Shown here piece by piece: positions 35,649-43,337 of a stretch of 52,879 bases of DNA. The notes below the pieces were generated by a model that saw nothing but the letters and a program-made list of their open reading frames with translations, was not told the DNA's origin and ran no database searches. The position numbers and the translations under genes are program-made. The stretch covers positions 11,610 through 64,488 of the forward strand of contig WTKN01000297.1 in NCBI GenBank assembly GCA_011524395.1, in the 5' to 3' direction. Position 1 is the stretch's first letter, and each line of letters begins with the position of its first letter. This stretch comes from Moorena sp. SS36440bin_2. Its GTDB lineage: Bacteria; Cyanobacteriota; Cyanobacteriia; Cyanobacteriales; Coleofasciculaceae.

Positions 35649-36590
35649 TCAAGCCGGATCAAATATTGATAGGAAATCTTGTTGCCTACATGTTTTTACA
35701 TCTTCAGCTATCCTAACCATCTTCCAATGCTCATTTCTCAACTCTATATTAGGTGAATGAATATTATACTTCCAAAATCTCCAGAAAGAGGTTGCAGTTG
35801 CCGCATAATCGATGAATACCTGTAAAAGCTCTTTTTCTAGAGGCTCTAAGGGGCGAACCTGTTCATATCCCTTGATGAAATATTTCGCTTTCAAAAGATC
35901 AATTTTTTCTTGGGTTTGGCATAGTCCAACGATTGCCATTCCCAAGTCAAATAAGAGGTAATAGTAACAAGATTGCTCAAAGTCAATAAAGGCTTTTAAG
36001 TCATTTTTTTCAGATAAAATGTTATCATAAAAAAGATCACCATGAATTAAGCCCATTGGCAAGTTAATGGGCAATAAAAAATTGATATCTTGATACTTAT
36101 TCTTGAGCCATGACTCATAAGACAAATCAATTGACTTGCCAAAAACTGTTGAAAAAAGCTCCAGTCCATAATCGTGTGACTGAGGTACATAAGGAGGAGC
36201 AGGAACTCTATGTAGTTGTGCCATAACACGACCAACCTGTTCTAAGAGATTTTGGTTTAATAAAGTAGGCACTGTTCCGTTAATCCATTTCTTGACTAGA
36301 ACAGGTTTTTCATGGAATTGAGTTACTATTTTATCGGAATGAGTTGTTTGAACTTGAGAAGTGGGGAATTGGTATCTTTCTAAATATTGGAGAAGATACC
36401 CCATCGTGCATATTTTTTCTAGAGAAGCTTCTTCAAAAATAGTTACTATGTATTTTCCATCTTTAGACTGCAAGCAGTAGCTTGAATTAGCATTTCCTCC
36501 ATTGAGAGGACAAGAAGTTATCGATTCAATACCATACAATGAAGCTATTTTTTCTAACTCAAAAGAGCTTATTTTAGTATATATTGCCAT
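35649..36590 (-). CDS. APH-fold kinase, homoserine kinase type II-like
   Basis: 313 aa, the size of ThrB-type II homoserine kinases. It has 'ITSCPLNGGNANSSYCL' as a G-loop-like segment, 'KYIVTIFEEAS', the catalytic loop 'GLIHGDLFYDNIL' (H183, D185, N190) and the metal-binding D203 in 'AFIDFEQ'. Such enzymes phosphorylate a hydroxyl of a small molecule (homoserine, choline, sugars, aminoglycosides). The start codon is only 2 bp after the stop of the 2OG-oxygenase gene at 36593-37261. Coupling to a hydroxylase suggests it phosphorylates the newly made hydroxyl group, though a self-resistance kinase is an alternative. Confidence 0.82.
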   Translation of the reverse strand: MAIYTKISSFELEKIASLYGIESITSCPLNGGNANSSYCLQSKDGKYIVTIFEEASLEKICTMGYLLQYLERYQFPTSQVQTTHSDKIVTQFHEKPVLVKKWINGTVPTLLNQNLLEQVGRVMAQLHRVPAPPYVPQSHDYGLELFSTVFGKSIDLSYESWLKNKYQDINFLLPINLPMGLIHGDLFYDNILSEKNDLKAFIDFEQSCYYYLLFDLGMAIVGLCQTQEKIDLLKAKYFIKGYEQVRPLEPLEKELLQVFIDYAATATSFWRFWKYNIHSPNIELRNEHWKMVRIAEDVKTCRQQDFLSIFDPA

Positions 36591-36592
36591 CT

Positions 36593-37261
36593 TTAATAAA
36601 ATTCTATTATCAAAACATCTCGAAAGCCTTTATCACTTCCAGGCAATGGTTTTATATCTGTTACTTCATGGTAAACCAGAGTATCAACCACAAAGATACT
36701 TTCTCCAAAATCACTTAAGTTAATTTCTTCTATTAACTTCAGGTTGTTGTCATATATGTTAGTAGTTCCTCCTGTGATTTTACTTTTATTTATGAAATGA
36801 ATTGCGAAAAAAGGATGCCCATCCTTATGGATACCTTCAGGTGTTACTCGCCCAGTATTTTGGGCTGTCGTAAGAGTTCTAATTTGGTGAATGCCCATAT
36901 TAGGTTCCTTACTAGTTATAAGGCCATGTTTTAAGAAAAAATAAAAATCATAATTTATTAATTCAATAAAACTTGGATCAGTCAAAAAATTGTTATCTAT
37001 CTTTTCAAAAATTCTACTTTGACCTCCAAACAGCCTGTTAAATCTCTCTCCCTGAAAATAAGTTGAGCTCAAATATTCAATCTCACTATTTCTGTTAAAG
37101 ATTATGTTTGAATATCTTCTCTGCCTAAATTTATGATCGCCTTCAATATAGCCATCAGTTACTAAATGATTCCAGTAATTCAAAAAATCTGGATTTTTAG
37201 GCTTTATTGATCCGTCGTTCAACTGCAAATGAACATATCCTTCTTTTCTTAAACTAGACAT
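36593..37261 (-). CDS. 2OG-Fe dioxygenase family protein (isoleucine-hydroxylase-like, PF10014 type)
   Basis: 222 aa. The core 'GRVTPEGIHKDGHPFFAIHFI' gives H145 and D147, 'GGTTNIYD' follows, then H198 in 'LVYHEVTDI' and R214 in 'GFRDVLIIEFY'. This order and size match the family that contains the bacterial L-isoleucine 4-hydroxylase, whose members hydroxylate free aliphatic amino acids. A free amino acid is therefore the likeliest substrate. It is translationally coupled to the kinase-like gene downstream and has an AT-rich 537-bp upstream region. No strong ribosome-binding site is visible. Confidence 0.85.
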   Translation of the reverse strand: MSSLRKEGYVHLQLNDGSIKPKNPDFLNYWNHLVTDGYIEGDHKFRQRRYSNIIFNRNSEIEYLSSTYFQGERFNRLFGGQSRIFEKIDNNFLTDPSFIELINYDFYFFLKHGLITSKEPNMGIHQIRTLTTAQNTGRVTPEGIHKDGHPFFAIHFINKSKITGGTTNIYDNNLKLIEEINLSDFGESIFVVDTLVYHEVTDIKPLPGSDKGFRDVLIIEFY

Positions 37262-37798
37262 ATAGCAGTCTTAAATGATTCGTGAAATATGTTGGTTAAA
37301 TTTATCGCTATAACCCTTGCCCAGCAAAGATTACAGAGTTTGCTGATTTGACAAATGATTTAGGATTGCTATAGTTCTGATGAATCTTCTATCCTAAATT
37401 CTTTCTCCTATCTGGACTTAGACAAAAATCAAGACCAAACATAACCCAAAGAGGCTTTGTAACCAGCATACACGTCCTGATTCTGCTTGAGCCTGACATG
37501 GGCGATCAGACATGGCGGCTCCGTTATGCTTCTAAAGCTTCTGTCAATCTGTTCATTCGCGTAGCGTGGCTTTGCCGGGTAAACGCATCTAATTTTATGA
37601 GTCCTATATATAGTGTTTATTGAATTAGACAAACATTATATATGGAAAGTGCATTGTCAACAAGGACAATAGTGATGCAGAGGTGCGACCCGTGGCGAAT
37701 TTAATTCTTAATGCTGAGTCGATCACAGTATCTTCACATTTGCGCCCTAATTTGTATTTGTAGGTAAGGTAAATGGATCGTGGGTTGATCTCCAGGGT
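37262..37798. other. 537-bp intergenic region
   Basis: No convincing gene. Short minus-strand frames here read through repeats (one encodes the repeat-derived peptide RIKFATGRT) and are rejected. It contains a GC-rich repeat fragment at about 37555-37590 and the hairpin-family half-copy at 37681-37711. Promoters for the divergent genes on both sides must lie here. Confidence 0.65.
37681..37711 (+). repeat. GCGAATTTAATT hairpin element, copy 3 (left half)
   Basis: AGGTGCGACCCGTGGCGAAT continues with TTAATTCTTAATG. The right arm that would close the hairpin is missing. The 3' part matches the 19404-19451 copy. Confidence 0.75.
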
Positions 37799-38410
37799 AT
37801 GAGTATTATTTTTCCAAACAAAGGCATCAGTTCTAGTAGGTGTTCCAACGTCACTCCTTTGGACCAATCATACCTGAGTCCCACGATCAATTTAGCTTAT
37901 CCTCACGACCCAGAGCACCAGAGGAGACAAACCTTCACACCAGTTGTCCTGGGTATCAAGAGTTTGCCCTTGACCAAAGAACGAGATATGGGTATCAGCC
38001 AAGCCCAGGACTATGAGTCATACATCGCATTAGCTCTGGATGTGTTTCAGAGTCAAGACTCAACATTTATCAAATCTCTTAAAGACTTTCTCACTGTTTT
38101 ACCCAGTCCCACTTATATAGAGCAAGTCTTACTCGCAGCAGTTTATCGACTACCAGAGATTAACCTTGATGCTTCTCACTGGCTATTGCGTCATCCCGAT
38201 TATTTGATGCCCGAACTTGACTTAGTGGCAGTAGCGATGGCTCTCGCAATTAAGAAGCTTCAGGAGCAAGGGTTAGTGTTGGGTCAAGATTTTAGCATTG
38301 AACCGAATGGTCGGTTATCTGTCAGTACTCTGGCAAAAGATACGTTATGGTTCGGTAGCTCAACTAGCGATCGCCTCTTGCTAGAACAGATTCTACAAGT
38401 TGGGGATTAA
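37799..38410 (+). CDS. Conserved hypothetical protein
   Basis: 203 aa; no family recognised. The first 60 residues are low in helix-forming residues. From 'DYESYIALALDVFQSQD' on, the protein looks like a compact helical domain with 'YIEQVLLAAVYRLPEINLDASHWLLRHP' and 'DLVAVAMALAIKKLQEQG'. An alternative ATG at 37988 would give only this domain (140 aa). It is the first of three co-directional genes; the receiver gene follows 31 bp later and a ComFB-like gene after that, so a signalling role is likely by context. Confidence 0.6.
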   Translation: MSIIFPNKGISSSRCSNVTPLDQSYLSPTINLAYPHDPEHQRRQTFTPVVLGIKSLPLTKERDMGISQAQDYESYIALALDVFQSQDSTFIKSLKDFLTVLPSPTYIEQVLLAAVYRLPEINLDASHWLLRHPDYLMPELDLVAVAMALAIKKLQEQGLVLGQDFSIEPNGRLSVSTLAKDTLWFGSSTSDRLLLEQILQVGD

Positions 38411-38441
38411 TCTTGATCATGAATTTATAAAGCCTGGAGCG

Positions 38442-38822
38442 ATGAACAAAACAATTTTATTAATTGAAAATGATAAACTGTTACGCTCTAATTTTTCAGA
38501 TTTACTAGAATTAGAGGGCTTTAATGTCCTTACTGCAGAAGACGGTTGGCTCGGTTTAAATTTAGCTAAAATTGTCAGACCTGATTTAATTATTTCTGAA
38601 ATTAATATACCATCTCTTGATGGTTATGAGCTTCTCCAGATATTACGGGATAGGTTAAAGACAGCGAAAACACCGTTTATATTTCTAACGAGTGAGTCAA
38701 AAGACGATGGCTATGCTCGAGCTAAGGAACTGGGAGCCAACGATTATCTAACTAAACCTGTAGATAGTCGGGAACTGTTAGCAGCAATTAATCAGCAGTT
38801 AGGAATACTTCCCTTGACTTAA
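38442..38822 (+). CDS. Receiver-domain protein with Glu at the phospho-acceptor site
   Basis: 126 aa from the ATG at 38442, with GGAG four bases before it. It has a CheY-like fold, but the phospho-acceptor Asp is replaced by Glu (E53 in 'LIISEINIPSLDG'), and the acidic pair is E9-N10 ('LLIENDKL') rather than two acidic residues. T83 and K105 ('YLTKPVD') are kept. Glu often mimics the phosphorylated state, so it may be locked on or regulated without phosphorylation. It stands between a hypothetical gene and a ComFB-like gene, with no kinase adjacent. Confidence 0.88.
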   Translation: MNKTILLIENDKLLRSNFSDLLELEGFNVLTAEDGWLGLNLAKIVRPDLIISEINIPSLDGYELLQILRDRLKTAKTPFIFLTSESKDDGYARAKELGANDYLTKPVDSRELLAAINQQLGILPLT

Positions 38823-38905
38823 AACAGGGCTTCAAAAGCGCTATATATTATTAATTACTGAATCGGTTGACAATAGTAAACCGGTTCTAAAAAGGAGTGT
38901 AAACG

Positions 38906-39250
38906 ATGGGTAAAACCCTTGTTCACCTAACTACACCGGTAGTGATTCAAGAAATTGAAAACGTCTTAGCAACTTATCCGGAATTTCCCTATCAAGATGT
39001 ATTTTCCGAGTCTAACATGCGTCAAGATTTAATTGCTTATGTCCTGAACCGAATTCCGAATAACTATGAAGCGGTAGACAAGATTCAAGCATCATCAAAA
39101 AAACAAAAATTACAGCAGTTATCTTCAGAGCAGAAGCTGTATTTAGAAAACTGGATTCATACAGGAATCTATAATATCGTACACTGGGATAATTTCCCGA
39201 TGCCCCAAACGTTTACCTCAAGGTCTATTTCTTCTGATTTATTAGCTTGA
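38906..39250 (+). CDS. ComFB-like protein
   Basis: 114 aa. 'VIQEIENVLATYPEF' and 'RQDLIAYVLNRIPNNYEAVDK' match the core of the late-competence ComFB family (typical 'DIAAYALNRLPP.Y'). The Cys residues of the Bacillus form are absent, as in many cyanobacterial members. Cyanobacterial ComFB proteins have been reported to bind cyclic dinucleotides and influence motility and natural competence, so this is a candidate second-messenger sensor. It has a good GGAGTG ribosome-binding site. It follows the receiver gene by 83 bp. Confidence 0.82.
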   Translation: MGKTLVHLTTPVVIQEIENVLATYPEFPYQDVFSESNMRQDLIAYVLNRIPNNYEAVDKIQASSKKQKLQQLSSEQKLYLENWIHTGIYNIVHWDNFPMPQTFTSRSISSDLLA

Positions 39251-39275
39251 TTTACCAAAATTTTATCATAAAATA

Positions 39276-39304
39276 GCAGTTCTCAATTGGGTATTAAGAA
39301 CTGC
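39276..39304 (+). terminator. Putative terminator hairpin
   Basis: GCAGTTCT and AGAACTGC form an 8-bp stem with a 13-base loop, 25 bp past the ComFB-like stop and between convergent genes. The U-tract is short (GTTTG). Confidence 0.5.
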
Positions 39305-39393
39305 GTTTGCCATCTATGGTATGACCTGTAAATCAAATGATTAAACGAACTTGATATCAATCGTGATCCAAACCTGAACCAAAGTCTCTAAGA

Positions 39394-39783
39394 TTATCGG
39401 TAGCTTTCGCTAACCCCAGATGTAGCGGGCTGGTTTTCTGGATATTGGTTTTCTGGATATGCTAGTTGGGGATTGCGCAACCGTTCCAACTGTAAACGCC
39501 GAAACTCAGAAGCAGCATCATCTAGTCTCTGAGACTGTCCCTCATTGAACTGATCGATATCAACTGTACCTAATTGGGCATTATGGATTAAATCAAAAGC
39601 GTTGAAACCACTGTCTCCAAACCCCCCAAAGGTGTCTTGCTCGTTAGGATTATTAAAATTTTCATCCGCTCGAATAGTACCTATACTTTGGGCAGTAGCG
39701 GATCCGTGCAGTAACGCTGTAGTAATGCCAAGGGCTACACTCAATACAGCTACAGTAAAAACAGATTGGTTGCTGAGCTTCAT
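39394..39783 (-). CDS. Secreted small hypothetical protein
   Basis: 129 aa. A clear signal peptide ('SVFTVAVLSVALGITTALLHGSATA', cleavage around residue 31) is followed by a polar domain rich in Asp, Asn and Gly ('GGFGDSGFNAFDLIHNAQLG') and a Pro/Gln/Asn-rich tail with the repeat 'YPENQ'. The product should be periplasmic or extracellular. I do not recognise a function. A GGGGGATTCCT-type sequence provides a ribosome-binding site. It is convergent with the ComFB-like gene. Confidence 0.7.
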   Translation of the reverse strand: MKLSNQSVFTVAVLSVALGITTALLHGSATAQSIGTIRADENFNNPNEQDTFGGFGDSGFNAFDLIHNAQLGTVDIDQFNEGQSQRLDDAASEFRRLQLERLRNPQLAYPENQYPENQPATSGVSESYR

Positions 39784-39849
39784 AGGAATCCCCCTTTAAT
39801 AAATAAATCTCACTGGTCTACTGCTATAAAGTTATATATAGTTAACTTG

Positions 39850-39875
39850 AGTTAACCTGCACAGTTAACCTGCAC
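39850..39875. repeat. 13-bp tandem repeat
   Basis: Two exact copies of AGTTAACCTGCAC in the 216-bp spacer upstream of the secreted protein gene; the third 13-bp-period array in the window. Confidence 0.75.
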
Positions 39876-39999
39876 AATTGTTACAAATTCATTTTGGACG
39901 GTTGACGCGACCCTGTCAATAGTCAACCATCCAGAAAAAGCGATGAGTTAATATTAATTATTTCACGGGATCCTAAGGCCTTAGCCCTAGGAAGAATGA

Positions 40000-40905
40000 T
40001 TACAACCGGCGGCTGAGTAGTGGAGAAATTGCGAGTAATACGACTGTGCTAAAACCAAGCAATACCAACAGGGATTGGCCAAAGGTAATAGATGCCCAGG
40101 GAGCCTGCATCACAATACTACCAAAAGACCAGTCATTGTGGAGATAGAGATAGCGAATTGGTTCAATAGCATAGCTGAGGGGGTTAATACTGGCTACTAC
40201 CTGTAACCATTTGGGCATGAAGGACAGAGGAGCAAGGGCTGTGCTGGCAAAGAGTAGGGGTAAGTTGGTAACAAAAATGACTGCAATTAGTTCAATGTGA
40301 CCAGGTAGGGCAAATGCTAGTCCTAGACTAAGGGCTGTGACTCCCACCACTAGCAAAAATACAATCAAGGCAATCATCACCAGACCGGCTACGTTGGGTA
40401 AACCGGCTCCTAAAAAGGCACTGGCGGTGACAATTGCCAAAGTTTGCAGCAAACTCAGAGCGATTATATAGATGGCTGAGGCTGCAACAATAGAGAACCG
40501 AGATACTAAAGGAGCTACGAGTAAGCGGTTGAGGAAACCAAATTCCCGGTCAAACATGATCGGTAAGCCAGCATTGAGTGCTCCGGCAAAGGCGGTAAAC
40601 ACAATCACACCTGCACCGAGGAATTTGCCATAGCTCAAACTCTCGCCAAAAATCCCTTGAGGAGCGTTTTGGAATAATGCCCCAAATAGGATTAGCCACA
40701 TTAGGGGCTGGATAATACCAGCCATTAAGGTAGAAGGTCGCCGTTGCAGCTGAATAAACAGGCGTTTGGTTAGGGCAAGGGTTTCTTGGATAAATTCACT
40801 TACACCAGGAGTATCATTGACTGGGATTGGTGCAGTAAGGTCTGGTTGCCAGTTAAGGTCGGATTTAGGAGGGGTAAGGGTTTCACTCATATTGATTCGT
40901 GCCAT
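40000..40905 (-). CDS. ABC-2 type permease, DrrB-like
   Basis: 301 aa. After a cytoplasmic N-terminus with an amphipathic helix ('FIQETLALTKRLFIQLQRRP'), about six membrane segments follow, including 'LMWLILFGALF', 'AGALNAGLPIMFDREFGFLNRLLVAPL' (the conserved ABC-2 loop) and 'FASTALAPLSFMPKWLQVVASINPLSYAIEPIRYL', the ABC-2 signature. Such permeases export drugs, lipids or glycans with a separate ATPase, here encoded 63 bp upstream. An internal ATG at 40890 is an equally good start. In cyanobacteria this pair is common and often orphan, so export of the island's product is possible, not shown. Confidence 0.9.
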   Translation of the reverse strand: MARINMSETLTPPKSDLNWQPDLTAPIPVNDTPGVSEFIQETLALTKRLFIQLQRRPSTLMAGIIQPLMWLILFGALFQNAPQGIFGESLSYGKFLGAGVIVFTAFAGALNAGLPIMFDREFGFLNRLLVAPLVSRFSIVAASAIYIIALSLLQTLAIVTASAFLGAGLPNVAGLVMIALIVFLLVVGVTALSLGLAFALPGHIELIAVIFVTNLPLLFASTALAPLSFMPKWLQVVASINPLSYAIEPIRYLYLHNDWSFGSIVMQAPWASITFGQSLLVLLGFSTVVLLAISPLLSRRL

Positions 40906-40968
40906 AGATTTTTAAATAGTTGGAGCAATCTTTATTTACTGTGCACTAACCTCTTTCCTATCTCTCCT

Positions 40969-41988
40969 TTAGGCCATATTTTGTTTCCGCTCTGCCTTGG
41001 GATCCCGTTTTCCAGCCTGAGCTAGTTCAGCATCCATCAGGGTTTTACCTGTGGCAGCCAGGTAGACATCATCCAGGCTAGGTCGCGACTGAGCAATCCC
41101 AAAGGTGGGTAAACTAAGGTCTTTTAAGGCTTGCTGAATGATCATTAAGGCATCGCTTTGGGGTTTAACCACAAGGTTAAGGGAATTACCCTGATTGCTG
41201 TTAATAATCACCTCTCGCACAAAGGGCAGAGACTGCAGCATATCTTTGGCTTCCTTGGCTTCTTCCATAGGGGAGAATTCCCGGATGCGCAGGGTAATGC
41301 GATCGCCTCCAACACTATCTTTTAACTGAGATGGTGTCCCCTCAGCTATGATCAAGCCTTTGTCAATAATTGCCACTTGGTCAGCTAATGCGTCTATTTC
41401 TTCGAGGTAGTGGCTGGTGATCAGTAATGTGGTTCCTGAGTCTCGCAGCTTTTGCAACAGTTTCCATACCACGAATCTGCTCTCAATGTCAAGACCTACG
41501 GTGGGTTCGTCTAGTACTAAAACATCGGGTTGGTGGAGTAAGCCAGCAGCTAAGTCCAGCCGCCGACGCAGACCACCGGAGTAAACGCCAGTTTTTTTAT
41601 TGGCATACTCCTTGAGCTGCAAAATATCAAGAAGTTTATTGATGCGTTCTTTGGCAACTGCTTTGGGGAGGTGATAGAGGTCAGCTTGCAATTGGAGTAG
41701 TTCTTTACCAGTGAGTACCTTATCTAAGGCAACTTCTTGGGCTACATAGCCTAGGCGGCGGCGTGCTGCCCTAGGATTGTGTAGTACTGAAATGCCAGAT
41801 ACCTCAATTTTTCCAGCGTCCGGTGCCGTGAGCGTGCATAAGCAACGAATGGTGGTGGTTTTACCGGCACCATTAGGACCGAGTAAGCCAAAAATTTGAC
41901 CCGGTTCGACTTTTAAGGAGATGTCTTTGACGGCGTGGACATCTCCATAGCGTTTTTGGAGGTTCTGGATTAATACGGCGGCAGCCAT
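40969..41988 (-). CDS. ABC transporter ATP-binding protein, DrrA-like
   Basis: 339 aa. Walker A 'GPNGAGKTT' (37-45), signature 'YSGGLRRRLDLAAGL', Walker B 'VLVLDEPTVGLD' and H-loop 'LLITSHYLEEID'. The C-terminal about 100 residues form the DrrA-type extension ending in 'SRPSLDDVYLAATGKTLMDAEL'. It energises the DrrB-like permease encoded just downstream. The gene starts 212 bp from the methyltransferase gene in the same direction, too far for a tight operon but close enough to be part of the same island. Confidence 0.95.
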   Translation of the reverse strand: MAAAVLIQNLQKRYGDVHAVKDISLKVEPGQIFGLLGPNGAGKTTTIRCLCTLTAPDAGKIEVSGISVLHNPRAARRRLGYVAQEVALDKVLTGKELLQLQADLYHLPKAVAKERINKLLDILQLKEYANKKTGVYSGGLRRRLDLAAGLLHQPDVLVLDEPTVGLDIESRFVVWKLLQKLRDSGTTLLITSHYLEEIDALADQVAIIDKGLIIAEGTPSQLKDSVGGDRITLRIREFSPMEEAKEAKDMLQSLPFVREVIINSNQGNSLNLVVKPQSDALMIIQQALKDLSLPTFGIAQSRPSLDDVYLAATGKTLMDAELAQAGKRDPKAERKQNMA

Positions 41989-42200
41989 AAGCTTTCCCTA
42001 TGCCGGTCACGACTACACAAATCTCAACACTTGCTATTGTAGCCGGTTGCGCTGGTTAGGGGTAGAATCTATTGTTTTTGGGCAAAACTTCTGAGGAGTG
42101 ATGGGATATATAGCCCATCCCCTGGATGCGATCGCATACACTCAGGATACACTCAACCGACACTCAACCTATGGCGTAGCTGTCTTAACTTGTGATTAGA

Positions 42201-43019
42201 TTAGTGATCACTAACCTTTTCACAGAGGAAAAAGCACCAGCCTAATTCACCAGCGGCAACTGCCTCCTGAGTTTTCTTAAAGGCAGCGCTCAAATCCGGA
42301 TAGCCCTCCCGAGCCAGCTCGGACACGAATTCGTAACTCTTTTCCAGGTGTTCGCTCATGTCCTTTACCTGCAACACGTTAAATCCGATCTCGGTGAGTT
42401 TTTGTGCATATGCTTCGGGGCTAAATGTCGGCTCAAACAGCAGTCGGTTGTAAACGTACTTGCGGGCTGCCTCACTAATTTCCTCAATTGGTGTTACCAA
42501 GTCATCAAACAGAAAGATCCCTCCTACCCCTAGGACACGATGAACCTCTGCCAGAGCTTTATCAAGTTCGTGGATGTGGTATAAAGCGCCTTGACTCCAG
42601 GCATGGGTAAAGGAGCCATCTGGGAAAGGTAGGTTAAGGGCTGATTCCTTTTGGAAACTCACCCGCAGAGAGGGGAAATTACTAGCCTTTGCTCGAGCAT
42701 TTTCGATATAACTGCTACTGAGATCAATTCCTACTACCTCAGATCCCCTCTCTTGAGCTATCCATATGGCAGCGTTGCCATTTCCACAGGCGACCTCTAG
42801 TAACCGGGAGTCGGCAGTAATACCGCTCTGTTCCAGCATATATTCATCCCAGCGCTTGCAGGCTCCCACAAAGTCTTCAGGCCGAGCCTCGGCTAAGTTT
42901 TCGAAGTAACCCCAGTGAAGACTGCCTTCTGGATCCCAGAAACTGCGAAAACGTTTGTCTCGTTCGCGATCATCAAACAATGCCTCTGTCTCAGCTTCAG
43001 TAAATTGAATGTTTTGCAT
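42201..43019 (-). CDS. Class I SAM-dependent methyltransferase
   Basis: 272 aa Rossmann-fold enzyme. Motif I 'LLEVACGNGNAAIWIA', motif II 'EVVGIDLSSSYIENARAKA', 'ALNLPFPDGSFTHAWSQGALYHI' and 'LAEVHRVLGVGGIFLFDD' place it in the Methyltransf_11/25 group, which includes N-methyltransferases of glycine betaine type and tocopherol/sterol enzymes. The substrate cannot be told; 'RDKRFRSFWDPEGSLHWGYFEN' at the N-terminus is like small-molecule N- or C-methyltransferases. It is divergent from the first EctB-like aminotransferase with a shared 318-bp promoter region, which suggests co-regulation. Confidence 0.88.
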   Translation of the reverse strand: MQNIQFTEAETEALFDDRERDKRFRSFWDPEGSLHWGYFENLAEARPEDFVGACKRWDEYMLEQSGITADSRLLEVACGNGNAAIWIAQERGSEVVGIDLSSSYIENARAKASNFPSLRVSFQKESALNLPFPDGSFTHAWSQGALYHIHELDKALAEVHRVLGVGGIFLFDDLVTPIEEISEAARKYVYNRLLFEPTFSPEAYAQKLTEIGFNVLQVKDMSEHLEKSYEFVSELAREGYPDLSAAFKKTQEAVAAGELGWCFFLCEKVSDH

Positions 43020-43337
43020 AATTAATTCCAGTTAATTCCAGGCTGTTGTTGGTTTATGAGACTGATCAAAATTTAGACTATAGCTATCCTATTTGAATTG
43101 TTAAACTTGCTCTTTAATCAGGATATACCAGTTCTGGCTTAAGCAAGTGTATGAAAGAAAAATTTTGGTTTTTATTAATAACTTTACTATTGCTATAGTC
43201 ATCCTAAATAGTATATAGTTTTATAGGTTACGGTGTTCGTAAAGTAAAGTTAAGCAAATGGAATAGCTTCGCGTTTTGTACACCACACAGAATTGTCTCA
43301 CCTACTTTAAAATACTAACAATAGGCAGGTTTAGCAT
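43020..43337. promoter_or_regulatory. 318-bp divergent promoter region
   Basis: It lies between the methyltransferase (-) and the EctB-like aminotransferase (+). It is AT-rich with no open frame and no strong hairpin. The plus-strand gene has GCAGG about 10 bases before its ATG. Exact promoter boxes cannot be assigned by eye. Confidence 0.5.

Noticed and set aside
37429..37867. Two short minus-strand open frames upstream of the 203-aa gene
   Set aside because: They read through repeat DNA (one contains RIKFATGRT, the translation of the palindromic element), have no ribosome-binding site, and one overlaps the start of the plus-strand gene.
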